Shown: in pieces, positions 8,548 to 17,327 of the stretch
How positions within the stretch are numbered: position 1 is the first letter of the stretch
Layout: every line of letters begins with the position of its first letter
Source: JASLDZ01 sp964242625
GTDB lineage: Bacteria > Pseudomonadota > Alphaproteobacteria > Caulobacterales > Caulobacteraceae
DNA: 64,000 nt
Direction of reading: 5' to 3'
Assembly: GCA_964242625.1 (NCBI GenBank)
Contig: CAXTAO010000008.1
Coordinates: forward strand, 1-64,000
The notes under the pieces: model-generated
Databases searched by the model: none
Seen by the model: only the letters and a program-made list of their open reading frames with translations
Told to the model about the DNA's origin: nothing
Position numbers and translations under genes: made by a program

Positions 8548-8599
8548 GGCGCGCGCCCTCTAGCGTCTCCGGCGGCGCCTGACGAGACGCGCGCAGCGT

Positions 8600-9655
8600 T
8601 CAGCCGATGAGGGCGTCCTCGCGCCACACCGCCTCCAGGAGCGCCTCAGCCACGCCGCGGGGATCGGCGAAGCGCGTCTGGCTGAGGAAGCCGTCGACGT
8701 CGCGCACCTCCTCCGCCGGCTCGCCCGCGTGAAGGTAGCGCGTCGCCTGCCCGCGCAGCTGGTCGAACAGGACGGCGTTCGAGTTGATGGAAGGCCGCGC
8801 CGAGAGCACGACGTTGCGAGAGCGCCCGGGCGCGAACACCGCGGTGTGGAACTGCGAGCCCGCCGTGCCGGCCACCACGCGGTGCCGGCGGAAGAGGCCG
8901 ATCTGCTCGCCGAGCGAAAGCGTCTCCGGCCGCACGATCTCCACCCCGCCCGCACGCAACACCTCCTCGATCACCGCCTCGTCGATCACCCGGCCGACCC
9001 CCTCCTTCAGCCCCGTCTTGGTGAGGTATATCGGCCCAGCCCGGTCCTCCGGCAGGTCGCCCGCGAGCGCCTGGCCCACCCGGTCGGCGACATAGAGGTA
9101 GGCGCGGCTGGCGAACGCCTGCTCCTGGAAGCTGGGCCGAGGGATCACCAGCCGGTCGAGCCGGGTGGGCCGCTTGAGGAAGACGACGTTCTCCGGGGTG
9201 AGCCCCAAGGCGCCCAGGATCACGCCGATGAAGGGGCGGTTGCGGAACAGGTTGGCGGGCTTGCCCGCGCCATGGAACACGACACGCCGACCGGCCACGC
9301 CGTCGCGCGCCACCCACCACAGCCGCGCCAGCGTCGAGCACAAGAAATGCCCGTAGTGCGGGTTGATCGGGCCGCCATACACCAGCGTCTCGTCCACCAC
9401 CCGATCGGCGACGGCGCCGACGTCCACCGCGGTGCGCGCGCTCTGCCCCTTCAGTTGAGCGTCCGGCCCGGCGCGATGGGCGGCCGCCTCGATCAGCGCT
9501 CCATCGGCCCCGTACACGCCCCAGCCCGGATCCGCCTCAAACCACACGGTCGGCTGCGTGGGCATGAACACCACGTCGTAGTGCCGCTCGACGGCCAGCG
9601 CGTGGTCGTGGATCCGCGTCCCGCCCCAAATGTGATCGCACTCGCGGAGAAGCAT
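8600..9655 (-). CDS. GT61-family glycosyltransferase (DUF563)
   Basis: A 351-residue protein with the GT61 hallmark YGGPINPHYGHFL around residue 93, and a C-terminal block (VAGTAGSQFHTAVFAPG) typical of DUF563 proteins that act in capsule or surface polysaccharide synthesis. No membrane segment is evident, so it is probably cytosolic or peripheral. It lies between ispA and a putatively acquired pair of methyltransferases and has no obvious link to hopanoids. The sugar donor and acceptor cannot be predicted. Confidence 0.75.
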   Translation of the reverse strand: MLLRECDHIWGGTRIHDHALAVERHYDVVFMPTQPTVWFEADPGWGVYGADGALIEAAAHRAGPDAQLKGQSARTAVDVGAVADRVVDETLVYGGPINPHYGHFLCSTLARLWWVARDGVAGRRVVFHGAGKPANLFRNRPFIGVILGALGLTPENVVFLKRPTRLDRLVIPRPSFQEQAFASRAYLYVADRVGQALAGDLPEDRAGPIYLTKTGLKEGVGRVIDEAVIEEVLRAGGVEIVRPETLSLGEQIGLFRRHRVVAGTAGSQFHTAVFAPGRSRNVVLSARPSINSNAVLFDQLRGQATRYLHAGEPAEEVRDVDGFLSQTRFADPRGVAEALLEAVWREDALIG

Positions 9656-9821
9656 AAGAGAAGGGAGGTCCGTTGGCCGTCGACGGCGACGTTAGCTGAC
9701 GCGCCTAGCACGACCCGGGGTTAGCGCCCGCCAGCTTCATTGGTTCGGCTGGACGCGCGCGGTCGCGTCTGAAAGGAGTACAGAGCCGCTGCCGATCGCG
9801 GCCGTCCGCTCGGAGCCTCGC

Positions 9822-10532
9822 ATGTCGAACCAGGAGTTCCTGGACAAGTTCTTCACCGGCTACTGGGACAAGATCGACCGCTCCGTCACGCGCACCGACT
9901 CTCACTCAATGTTCGGCGACGCAGAAGTGTTCGAAACCCTGATTCGCGCGGTCCGCCCCGAGACGATCATCGAGGTCGGCTCGTGGAAAGGTCACTCGGC
10001 CAACTTCATGGCCGACATCTGCCGAGCCTGTGGAACGCCGGCTAAAATCCTCTGCGTAGACACCTTCTTAGGCGCAGTCGAACATTGGCTTCTGCCCGGA
10101 GCGTATGAGACGCTGAATGTCGCGAATGGCCGCCCAACGGTGTTCGAATGCTTTCTCGGGAACACGATTGCACGTGGAAATACCGATCAGTTGCTACCCT
10201 TTCCCGTCGACTCTTCGAACGCCGCGAAGGTGCTTCGCGCGTTCGACTATCGTGCTGACCTGATCTTCGTAGACGCGGCGCATGGGTATGAGGACGTGGT
10301 CGCCGACATCGAGAGCTATCTACCGCTCCTGAGCGAGCGGGGAGTGATGTTCGGGGACGACTATCAATTCGAACCCCTCGCGCGCGCCGTGCACGACATG
10401 TCGGTCAAACACGGCTTTCCCGTGCTGGTGGCGCAGCGCAAGTGGATGTTCTTGAACGGAGGCCTCGCCTCAAGCCTCCTGCCCCAGGGCTTCACCCACC
10501 GGAAAGCGTGGGAAGGCTGGGTGCACCCCTAA
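9822..10532 (+). CDS. Class I SAM-dependent methyltransferase, CmcI/Methyltransf_24-like
   Basis: A 236-residue protein with a Rossmann SAM-binding start (TIIEVGSWKGHSANFMADI, about residues 48-66), an acidic strand end (ILCVDTFLGAVEHW) and LIFVDAAHGYEDVVADIESYLPLL, the pattern of cephalosporin-hydroxylase/macrocin-O-methyltransferase-like small methyltransferases, often found in surface-glycan loci. Its DNA looks less GC-rich than its neighbours, with more A and T in third codon positions, suggesting recent acquisition. It converges on the other methyltransferase gene. The acceptor is unknown. Confidence 0.75.
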   Translation: MSNQEFLDKFFTGYWDKIDRSVTRTDSHSMFGDAEVFETLIRAVRPETIIEVGSWKGHSANFMADICRACGTPAKILCVDTFLGAVEHWLLPGAYETLNVANGRPTVFECFLGNTIARGNTDQLLPFPVDSSNAAKVLRAFDYRADLIFVDAAHGYEDVVADIESYLPLLSERGVMFGDDYQFEPLARAVHDMSVKHGFPVLVAQRKWMFLNGGLASSLLPQGFTHRKAWEGWVHP

Positions 10533-10644
10533 GGATCGGAGGGCGAGATTGGCTGTCGGCGCGACGCCCGCGTCGCAACCATCGCCCTACCCACACCTCC
10601 CTGAATCGGGGCACCTACAACGCGACCGGTGAGGCGTCCGTCTA

Positions 10645-11340
10645 CTACCAGAAGTATCGAGTGAAACTCTCGCGAGACTTCACGGTCTCCGTCCACCGAA
10701 TCTGCGCTTCGGCGATCATCCGGTCGAAACCGTACTGGTCGACCTCGACGTCCTCCCACTTACGCATGATCTCGTAGTAGCCCTCGGACAGGACGCGCGA
10801 CTCGGGGTCCAGGCCAGTGCAGCAGACCAGACCCGTCGGGCCGGCGTCGAAGCAGAACACCCTCACGTCCGGCCGGTATTCCCGCAGGATGGGCACGACC
10901 TTCCAGACGTCTCCAGTCCAGAGGCCGCCCGTGTTCTCCCGGACGGTCATCTCGCCGTTCATCGGAATGCAGTCGTGCATCACAATGACGGAGTTCGGCT
11001 TGCAGGCGCGCTCGACGTTGGCGAAGTCGCGAAGCAGCGTCTCGGCCTGATGCAGCCCGTCGAGGAAGGCGAGGTCGATGGGCTTGCCGAGCAGCGCCTT
11101 CGGATCATGCCGGGCGAAGAAGGCGTCGCTCGGCAGCTGGAAGAACAGGGTCGAGGGTCGCTCGCCCGTGGCGGAGACCTCCAGCTTGAACTGCGGGTCG
11201 ATGGCGATGGTGTCGCAGGAGGCGAGCTCCAGCGTGCGGCCGTTCAGCGTGCCGATCTCAAGGTAGGCGGACGGCTCGAGGAACCGGTGAAAGCGCGACA
11301 GGAACTCAAGGTAGCTGGTACCGGTGTGGTTGTACGGCAT
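10645..11340 (-). CDS. Class I SAM-dependent methyltransferase
   Basis: A 231-residue protein. SAYLEIGTLNGRTLELA (about 24-40) is the glycine-rich SAM loop, and IDLAFLDGLHQAETLLRDF followed by SVIVMHDCIPMNGEMT matches the strand-4 and strand-5 core of Methyltransf_24-like enzymes, with acidic and histidine residues that may bind a metal. It is convergent with the methyltransferase at 9.8-10.5 kb but is not a close copy of it. ispG starts upstream on the same strand, 39 bases away. No ribosome-binding site is obvious before the ATG. The acceptor is unknown; polysaccharide modification is likely from the GT61 neighbour. Confidence 0.72.
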   Translation of the reverse strand: MPYNHTGTSYLEFLSRFHRFLEPSAYLEIGTLNGRTLELASCDTIAIDPQFKLEVSATGERPSTLFFQLPSDAFFARHDPKALLGKPIDLAFLDGLHQAETLLRDFANVERACKPNSVIVMHDCIPMNGEMTVRENTGGLWTGDVWKVVPILREYRPDVRVFCFDAGPTGLVCCTGLDPESRVLSEGYYEIMRKWEDVEVDQYGFDRMIAEAQIRWTETVKSRESFTRYFW

Positions 11341-11379
11341 GCAGGAGGCGTAGCAGACCCCGGCCCCGTCCGCCCAGCC

Positions 11380-12570
11380 CTACTCCGCGGCGACGCTGGC
11401 TAGTGTGGGCTCGACGGCCAGGGCGGAGACGACCGGCTCCGCCTCGGCGGCGTTGGCGCGTTCGATCTCGGCGGCCTTCCGCTCCACGAGGCCGGCGATG
11501 TGCTCGACCATGTCCTCCTGGCCGAGCTTATGGTCGACCTTGCCGGCTAGGTAGACTATGCCGGTGCCCTTGCCGGCGCCGCCGCCGGTGAAGCCCACGT
11601 CGGTCATCAGCGCCTCGCCGGGGCCGTTCACCACGCAGCCGATGATGGACAGGCTGAGCGGGGTGGAGACGTGGGCCAGCCGCTCCTCCAGCCGCGCCAC
11701 CGTGTCGATCACGTTGAAGCCCTGCCGCGCGCAGGAGGGGCACGCGATGATGTTCACGCCGCGGTGACGCAGACCCAGCGACTTCAGGATGTCGAAGCCG
11801 ACCTTGATCTCCTCCACCGGGTCGGCGGCCAGGGACACGCGGATGGTGTCGCCGATGCCCGCCCACAGCATGGAGCCGAGGCCGATGGAGCTCTTGATCG
11901 TGCCCGAGCGCAGCGGACCGGCCTCGGTGACGCCCAGGTGCAGCGGGCAGTCGATCGCCTCCGCCAGTTCGGTGTAGGCGGCGACGGTCAGGAAGGGGTC
12001 GGAGGCCTTCACGCTGATCTTGAACTCGTGAAAGTCGAGGTCGCGCAGGATGTCGGCGTGGAAGAGCGCGCTCTCGACCATGGCGGCGGGGCAGGGCTCG
12101 CCGTATTTCTCGAGGAGGTGGGTCTCGAGCGAGCCTGCATTCACGCCGATGCGCATGGAGCAGCCGTGGTCGCGCGCGGCCTGCACCACCTCGCGCACCC
12201 GGTCCTTGGAGCCGATGTTGCCCGGGTTGATGCGCAGGCAGGCCGCGCCCGCGATCGCCGCCTCGATCCCGCGCTTGTAGTGGAAGTGGATGTCGGCCAC
12301 GAGCGGCACTTGGGCGGCCTTGGCGATCGTCTTGAACGCCTCGGTGGACTCCTTGTCGGGGCACGAGACGCGGACGATGTCGGCGCCGGCCTCCTCGAGC
12401 TCGCGGATCTGGTTGATGGTGGCGTTCGCGTCGCTGGTGACCGTGTTGGTCATGGACTGGACGCTGATGGGAGCGTCGCCCCCCACCTCGACCTTGCCCA
12501 CGCGGATCTTGCGGCTCTTCCGGCGTTCGATCATCCGCCAGGGGCGGACGGTGCGGTGATCGTCGAGCAT
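11380..12570 (-). CDS. ispG: 4-hydroxy-3-methylbut-2-enyl diphosphate synthase
   Basis: IspG (GcpE) converts methylerythritol cyclodiphosphate to HMBPP in the penultimate step of the MEP isoprenoid pathway. This 396-residue protein has the TIM-barrel N-terminus (SVQSMTNT, GADIVRVSCPD, PLVADIHFHYKRG, LRINPGNIG) and the C-terminal 4Fe-4S domain with CPSC and CVVNGPGEA as cluster ligands. It has no inserted domain, as expected for bacteria. It is divergent from ispH, so both terminal MEP steps meet at one intergenic region. An alternative in-frame ATG lies twelve codons downstream of the chosen start. Confidence 0.95.
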   Translation of the reverse strand: MLDDHRTVRPWRMIERRKSRKIRVGKVEVGGDAPISVQSMTNTVTSDANATINQIRELEEAGADIVRVSCPDKESTEAFKTIAKAAQVPLVADIHFHYKRGIEAAIAGAACLRINPGNIGSKDRVREVVQAARDHGCSMRIGVNAGSLETHLLEKYGEPCPAAMVESALFHADILRDLDFHEFKISVKASDPFLTVAAYTELAEAIDCPLHLGVTEAGPLRSGTIKSSIGLGSMLWAGIGDTIRVSLAADPVEEIKVGFDILKSLGLRHRGVNIIACPSCARQGFNVIDTVARLEERLAHVSTPLSLSIIGCVVNGPGEALMTDVGFTGGGAGKGTGIVYLAGKVDHKLGQEDMVEHIAGLVERKAAEIERANAAEAEPVVSALAVEPTLASVAAE

Positions 12571-12858
12571 GGGTCGGTGCGGCTCTTCGGGGCGCCCGCA
12601 CGGGGCGTCGAGACGCAGCTGATATAGAGGAGGCCGGGCGACCGCGCCACGCGGGCGGCGCCTCGGGCCCAGCCCTGTGGCCCGCGGGGCGCACCGCGGT
12701 GCGAACGCAAGCGCCCCGTGTTACAGCGGGCTTACAATGCGCCGGGCGCCCTTTCGGTGGGCGACGGCGCGCCCTACTGTTGCAGATCGGCGCGGAACAC
12801 GCCGCGGCCCCTCCCCGTCTGGGAGGCGCGACCGCGGTCCGCCTGTCCGGGAGCGGTC

Positions 12859-13839
12859 ATGGTCCGAGTGGTTCTGGCGCAGCCCCGCGGTTTCTGCGCG
12901 GGCGTGGTGCGCGCCATCGAGATCGTCGAGCGCGCGCTGGAGCGGTACGGCCGCCCCGTCTACGTGCGCCACGAGATCGTGCACAACCGCCACGTGGTCG
13001 AGAACCTCAAGGCCAAGGGCGCGATCTTCGTGGAGGAGCTGGACGAGGTTCCGGCCGGCGCCATCACCGTGTTCTCAGCCCACGGCGTGTCCAAGAAGGT
13101 GGTGGCCGACGCCCAGGCGCGCTCGCTGCCGGTGCTGGATGCGACCTGCCCCTTGGTCACCAAGGTGCACAACCAGGGCAAGCGCTACGCCTCGCGCGGG
13201 CGCACGCTCGTCCTGATCGGCCACGCCGGCCATCCGGAGGTGGAGGGCACCATGGGCCAGGTGGATGCGCCCATGCACCTCGTCGCCACCGAGGCGGACG
13301 TGGCGGCGCTCGCCATCCCCGAGGACACGCCCGTGGCCTACGTCACCCAGACCACGCTCTCGGTGGACGACACGCGCGGGGTGATCGAGGCGCTGAAGGC
13401 TCGCTTCACCGACATCACGGGGCCCGACGTCAACGACATCTGCTACGCCACCCAGAACCGCCAGACCGCCGTGCGCGACGTGGCCAAGGTCGCGGACCTG
13501 ATCCTGGTGGTGGGCGCGACCAACTCCTCCAACTCCAACCGCCTGGTCGAGATCGGCCGGGAGATGGGGGTGGAGAGCCACCTTATCGCCGACGGCGGCG
13601 AGCTCGATCCGGCTTGGCTCGCGGGGGTGGAGACGGTGGGCCTCACCGCCGGCGCGTCGGCCCCCGAGGAGCTGATCCTGTCGGTGATCGACGCCCTGCG
13701 CGCCCTCGGCCCGGTCGAGGTCACGCAGATGAACGGCATCGAGGAGCACATCGAGTTCCGCCTCCCTGCTGAACTGCGCACCCCTTCCGCCAACCCTTCC
13801 GTGGGCGTGAAGCCCGCCCACACCGAGGCGCTGGCCTGA
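12859..13839 (+). CDS. ispH: 4-hydroxy-3-methylbut-2-enyl diphosphate reductase
   Basis: IspH (LytB) reduces HMBPP to isopentenyl and dimethylallyl diphosphate, the last MEP step. The 326-residue product has the three cluster cysteines: Cys13 in GFCAGV, Cys97 in DATCPLV and Cys195 in NDICYATQNRQ. The substrate-binding HGV, GHxGHPEVEG and SSNSNRL motifs are also present. ATG at 12859 places GFCAG at the usual distance from the N-terminus. hpnH follows after 46 bases on the same strand, suggesting joint transcription of precursor supply and hopanoid side-chain synthesis. Confidence 0.95.
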   Translation: MVRVVLAQPRGFCAGVVRAIEIVERALERYGRPVYVRHEIVHNRHVVENLKAKGAIFVEELDEVPAGAITVFSAHGVSKKVVADAQARSLPVLDATCPLVTKVHNQGKRYASRGRTLVLIGHAGHPEVEGTMGQVDAPMHLVATEADVAALAIPEDTPVAYVTQTTLSVDDTRGVIEALKARFTDITGPDVNDICYATQNRQTAVRDVAKVADLILVVGATNSSNSNRLVEIGREMGVESHLIADGGELDPAWLAGVETVGLTAGASAPEELILSVIDALRALGPVEVTQMNGIEEHIEFRLPAELRTPSANPSVGVKPAHTEALA

Positions 13840-13885
13840 GCGGACGCTCACCGGCCGGCCCCCATCTCAAACTTCGAGGAGCCCC

Positions 13886-15064
13886 ATGGGTCTTCCCATG
13901 ATGCAGACGGCCCGCATCGGGTCGTACGTGCTGAAGCAGACGCTCTCCGGGCGTAAACGCTACCCGCTCGTCCTGATGCTGGAGCCGCTGTTCCGCTGCA
14001 ACCTGGCGTGCGCGGGCTGCGGCAAGATCGACTATCCCGACGAGATCCTGAACCAGCGCCTCTCGTTCGAGCAGTGCATGGAGGCGATCGACGAGTGCGG
14101 CGCCCCCGCCGTTTCCATCGCCGGCGGCGAGCCGCTTCTGCACAAGGACATGGCCAAGATCGTCCGCGGCTTCATCGAGCGCAAGAAGTTCGTGATCCTG
14201 TGCACGAACGCGCTCTTGCTGAAGAAAAAGATCGACCAGTACGAGCCCTCGCCCTTCTTCACCTGGTCGATCCACCTCGATGGCGACCAGCTGATGCACG
14301 ACAAGAGCGTGTGCGAGGACGGCGTTTACGATAAGGCGGTCGAGGCGATCAAGATCGCCAAGGCCAAGGGCTTCCGCACCCAGATCAACTGCACCCTGTT
14401 CGAGGGCGCCGATCCCGAGCGCACCGCCGCCTTCTTCGACTACATGAAGGAGATCGGACTGGACGGCATCACCGTCTCGCCGGGCTACTCCTACGAGCGC
14501 GCGCCCGACCAGGAGCACTTCCTGAACCGGGAGAAGACCAAGCAGCTGTTCCGCGACATCCTCAAGCGCGGCGACAACGGCCGCCGCTGGGAGTTCACTC
14601 AGTCTTCGCTCTTCCTCGACTTCCTGGCCGGCAACCAGACCTACGAGTGCTCGCCCTGGGCCATGCCCGCGCGCACCGTCTTCGGCTGGCAGAAGCCCTG
14701 CTACCTCCTAGGCGAAGGCTATGTGAAGACCTTCGCCGAGCTGATGGAAGGCACCGAGTGGGAGAAGTACGGCGTCGGCAACTATGAGAAGTGCGCCGAT
14801 TGCATGGTCCACTGCGGGTTTGAAGGCACGGCGGTGACCGACTCCGTGAAGAACCCGCTCAAGCTCCTGGGCCTGGCCTTTAAGGGCGTGCGCACTGAGG
14901 GGCCGATGGCGGCGGACATCCCGCTCGATCGCCAGCGCCCGGCCGACTACGTCTTCTCCGCCCACGTGGAGGAGAAGCTGGCCGATATCCGCGAAGGCCG
15001 GCTCACCAACATCGACATCCGCAAGGCGAAAAAGCGCTCGCAACCGACGGTGGCGGCGGAGTAG
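13886..15064 (+). CDS. hpnH: Adenosyl-hopene transferase HpnH (radical SAM)
   Basis: HpnH joins a 5'-deoxyadenosyl group to diploptene, giving adenosylhopane, the first step to C35 extended hopanoids. The 392-residue protein has the radical SAM cluster motif C38-x3-C42-x2-C45 (FRCNLACAGCG), SIAGGEPLLH, and a C-terminal region with further cysteines (ECSPWAMP, KCADCMVHCGFEG) as in HpnH. It lies downstream of ispH and 39 bases before a Rieske oxygenase gene. The squalene-hopene cyclase gene is not in this window, so the rest of the pathway must be elsewhere. Confidence 0.93.
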   Translation: MGLPMMQTARIGSYVLKQTLSGRKRYPLVLMLEPLFRCNLACAGCGKIDYPDEILNQRLSFEQCMEAIDECGAPAVSIAGGEPLLHKDMAKIVRGFIERKKFVILCTNALLLKKKIDQYEPSPFFTWSIHLDGDQLMHDKSVCEDGVYDKAVEAIKIAKAKGFRTQINCTLFEGADPERTAAFFDYMKEIGLDGITVSPGYSYERAPDQEHFLNREKTKQLFRDILKRGDNGRRWEFTQSSLFLDFLAGNQTYECSPWAMPARTVFGWQKPCYLLGEGYVKTFAELMEGTEWEKYGVGNYEKCADCMVHCGFEGTAVTDSVKNPLKLLGLAFKGVRTEGPMAADIPLDRQRPADYVFSAHVEEKLADIREGRLTNIDIRKAKKRSQPTVAAE

Positions 15065-15103
15065 TCACACCCTTGCGTATGTGAACTGGGCGTGGAGGCG
15101 GAC

Positions 15104-16246
15104 ATGGGCGCGGACGGAAGCTTCGAAGCCGCCGCCCCGGTCCGCGGGGCCTGCCCGCGCGAGGGCGTCGACCTTCGCCGGATCGACGCGCATCCCGATC
15201 ACTGGTACCCGCTGGCCTGGTCGGACGAGCTCAAGCCCAACCGCCCGCTCGGGCGGCGCTATGCAGGCGAGCCCGTCGCGCTGTTCCGCAACACCTCCGG
15301 GCGCCTCTTCGCGCTGGAGGACCGCTGCGCCCATCGACAGGTGCCGCTCTCCATGGGCGTGGTCGACGGCGACCGGCTCAAGTGCGGCTATCACGGCTGG
15401 GCCTACGACGGCGGCTCTGGCCGCTGCGTGGACGTGCCCTACCTCGGCTCGAAGACCCTGCCCAATGGCGTACGCACCTACCCGGTGTGCGAAATTGATG
15501 GGCTCGTCTTCATCTATCCCGGCGACCCCGCCTTCGCCGAGGCGCGGCGCCCCACCGCGCTCGCCGGCCGCGCCGACCCCAAGTACAAGACCCGCCGGCT
15601 CGATCGTACGCTGAAGTGCCACTACAGCTTCGCGCACGAGAACCTGTTCGACATGAACCACCAGTTCCTGCACCGCAAGCAGATGGGCCTGATCAAGGCC
15701 AAGCTGACCGGGCGGCGCCAGGGCGACGACTGGTGCGAGGTCGACTACACCTTCGTGCGCGCGGCCGGTCGCGGCACGCTCGGCGAGAAGGCCATCGTCG
15801 GCCTGATCGGCAAGAACTTCTCCGACGGCGGCGAGCTGATGGCCGGCGGCGACGGCATGACAATCCGCACCGAGTACCCTCACCAGCGCCTGCGCGTGTT
15901 CGTGGGCGGCGAGGCCGCGCTCGACGTGTGGTTGGGCTATACTCCTCTGGACGCCGCCCAGCGCTCCAACCGCACCTTCGGCTACCTGTCGGTGCGCCGC
16001 CCACCAGTGCCCTTGGTGCTCGACGCGCTGTGGCCGTTCGTGACCTGGTTCACCGAGAACATCTTCCAGGAAGACCAGGAAATCATGGAGCTCGAGCAGG
16101 CGGCGCACGACGCGCAAGGGGCCGACTGGAACAACGAGGTCTTCCCCGCCATCCGCGACCTGCGCGACCTCCTCGCCCGCAACGGCGCACCGAGCCGGCT
16201 CGCGCCGGCGACGCTCGCCGCCGTGGAGGCGATCGCGGCGGAGTAG
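15104..16246 (+). CDS. Rieske non-heme iron oxygenase, alpha subunit-like
   Basis: A 380-residue oxygenase. The Rieske 2Fe-2S site is C75-x-H77 (CAHRQ) and C94-x2-H97 (CGYHGW). The mononuclear iron site reads ENLFDMNHQFLH with His186 and His190. Such enzymes hydroxylate or demethylate rings and steroids using a separate reductase, which is not encoded here. Its place 39 bases after hpnH on the same strand suggests, but does not show, a hopanoid or terpenoid substrate. ATG at 15104 has GGAGG five bases upstream and is preferred to GTG at 15092. Confidence 0.85.
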   Translation: MGADGSFEAAAPVRGACPREGVDLRRIDAHPDHWYPLAWSDELKPNRPLGRRYAGEPVALFRNTSGRLFALEDRCAHRQVPLSMGVVDGDRLKCGYHGWAYDGGSGRCVDVPYLGSKTLPNGVRTYPVCEIDGLVFIYPGDPAFAEARRPTALAGRADPKYKTRRLDRTLKCHYSFAHENLFDMNHQFLHRKQMGLIKAKLTGRRQGDDWCEVDYTFVRAAGRGTLGEKAIVGLIGKNFSDGGELMAGGDGMTIRTEYPHQRLRVFVGGEAALDVWLGYTPLDAAQRSNRTFGYLSVRRPPVPLVLDALWPFVTWFTENIFQEDQEIMELEQAAHDAQGADWNNEVFPAIRDLRDLLARNGAPSRLAPATLAAVEAIAAE

Positions 16247-16284
16247 GCGGAGGGGGTCCGCCTTCGGCAGGCGCTACGCGCTGT

Positions 16285-16309
16285 GCCGCCGTGCTCGGTC
16301 GCGTCAAGG
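16285..16309 (-). repeat. Short copy of the palindromic-repeat terminal motif
   Basis: A 25-bp segment exactly matching the reverse complement of 41514-41538 and of 76-100. It lies 39 bases beyond the Rieske gene stop. Flanking sequence does not match the rest of the element, so this is a remnant or solo terminus. Confidence 0.65.
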
Positions 16310-16351
16310 AGGACGAAGCCGCCGCGACAAAGCGGCCCTAGATATTGTTCC

Positions 16352-16385
16352 TGTGGACAACAACTGTGGCGCCGGTTGTGGCGCC
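16352..16385 (+). promoter_or_regulatory. TGTGG repeat array with a DnaA-box-like site before gcrA
   Basis: TGTGGACAA (16352-16360, one mismatch from the DnaA box TGTGGATAA) is followed by TGTGGCGCC at 16365-16373 and again at 16377-16385, a 12-13 bp period close to one helical turn. A TGTCCACA in the opposite orientation lies at 16468-16475. gcrA transcription is DnaA-linked in Caulobacter. The array is seen; the DnaA role here is inferred. Confidence 0.4.
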
Positions 16386-16490
16386 CACGCGTTGAGCTAC
16401 CGTATCTAGCAAGAGCGAGAGGTACCTCGCACTCCATCAAACTAGATGTTGGGCGCCCTTTTCCGGGTGTCCACAGGCGGGAGGCGCACC

Positions 16491-17021
16491 ATGGGCTGGA
16501 CCGACGAACGGGTCGACTCGCTCCGCAAGCTCTGGCTTGACGGGCTTTCCGCCAGCCAGATCGCCAAGCAGCTAGGCGGTGGCGTGACCCGAAACGCCGT
16601 TATCGGGAAGGTGCACCGGCTGGGTCTCTCCGGGCGCTCGGCCCCTTCCAAGCCGCAACGCGCTCCGGCGCGTCCGCCGCGCCCCGTGCGCCCGTCCGCG
16701 CCGCTGTCGGTCGCGCCCGTTCGCCGGCCCGACCCTTCGGTCTCGACGGGCCCCGTCGCGCCAACCCCCGTCGTCTTCCGATGCGAGACGCCGGGCTCGG
16801 CCACCGTGCTGACGTTGGGCGCGCACATGTGCAAATGGCCGATCGGCGACCCCTCGAGCTCGGAATTCACCTTCTGCGGCCGCCGAGCCGGTTCGGAGGG
16901 GCCGTATTGCGGCGAGCACGCCCGCGTCGCCTACCAGGCCGCACCCCGACGAGGCGCGACCTCGGGCGGCAAGCGCTCGGACGCGTCGGACCTCGCCCGG
17001 TCGCTCCGCCGCTACCTCTGA
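16491..17021 (+). CDS. gcrA: Cell-cycle regulator GcrA
   Basis: GcrA binds sigma-70 RNA polymerase and, in Caulobacter, activates promoters carrying CcrM-methylated GANTC sites. The 176-residue product starts with the conserved DNA-binding helix-turn-helix (MGWTDERVDSLRKLW, GLSASQIAKQLG, TRNAVIGKVHRLGLSGR), then a Pro/Ala-rich linker (about 65-115), then the C-terminal sigma-interaction domain with CKWPIGDP, FCGR and YCGEHARVAY. ATG at 16491 has GGGAGG upstream. A GACTC (GANTC) site lies inside the first ten codons (16515-16519). A TGTGG array upstream may bind DnaA. Confidence 0.95.
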   Translation: MGWTDERVDSLRKLWLDGLSASQIAKQLGGGVTRNAVIGKVHRLGLSGRSAPSKPQRAPARPPRPVRPSAPLSVAPVRRPDPSVSTGPVAPTPVVFRCETPGSATVLTLGAHMCKWPIGDPSSSEFTFCGRRAGSEGPYCGEHARVAYQAAPRRGATSGGKRSDASDLARSLRRYL

Positions 17022-17028
17022 ATGCGAC

Positions 17029-17061
17029 AACGCCGCGGCGGGAGCGACCCGCCGTGGCGTT
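17029..17061. terminator. Hairpin terminator between gcrA and rpmE
   Basis: A 13-bp stem (17029-17041 with 17049-17061, one G-T wobble) and a 7-base loop, ending in TTT on the gcrA side, lie between these convergent genes. The AA at the other edge lets it serve rpmE as well. Confidence 0.65.
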
Positions 17062-17102
17062 TGGAGTCGCAAGCGGCGGAGCGACGTGCGCCCCGCAACG
17101 CC

Positions 17103-17327
17103 TCAACGCTTGAGGAAGCCACCGTACTTGGCCGCGAAGCGCGACACTCGGCCGCCGCGGTCCAGGAGCTGCTGGTTACCGCCGGTCCAGGCCGGATGGG
17201 TCCGCGGGTCGATATCGAGGTTCAGCGCCGCGCCTTCGCGGCCGTAGGTCGAGCGCGTCCGGTAGCTCGAGCCGTCGGTCATGGTGACGGTGATGAAGTG
17301 GTAGTCGGGGTGGGCGTCTGGCTTCAT
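17103..17327 (-). CDS. rpmE: 50S ribosomal protein L31
   Basis: A 74-residue protein with the L31 pattern: MKPDAHPDYHFITVTMTDG at the N-terminus and HPAWTGGNQQLLDRGGRVSRF near the C-terminus. It lacks the CxxC zinc cysteines, so it is the zinc-free (C-minus) form common in alphaproteobacteria. The open frame continues upstream, but ATG at 17327 matches the family start. It is convergent with gcrA and divergent from the ABC exporter gene, as seen in many alphaproteobacteria. Confidence 0.93.
   Translation of the reverse strand: MKPDAHPDYHFITVTMTDGSSYRTRSTYGREGAALNLDIDPRTHPAWTGGNQQLLDRGGRVSRFAAKYGGFLKR

Noticed and set aside
12786..12815. GGAAC followed by CCGTC before ispH as an EcfG promoter
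   Set aside because: The -10 does not match CGTT at an allowed spacing.
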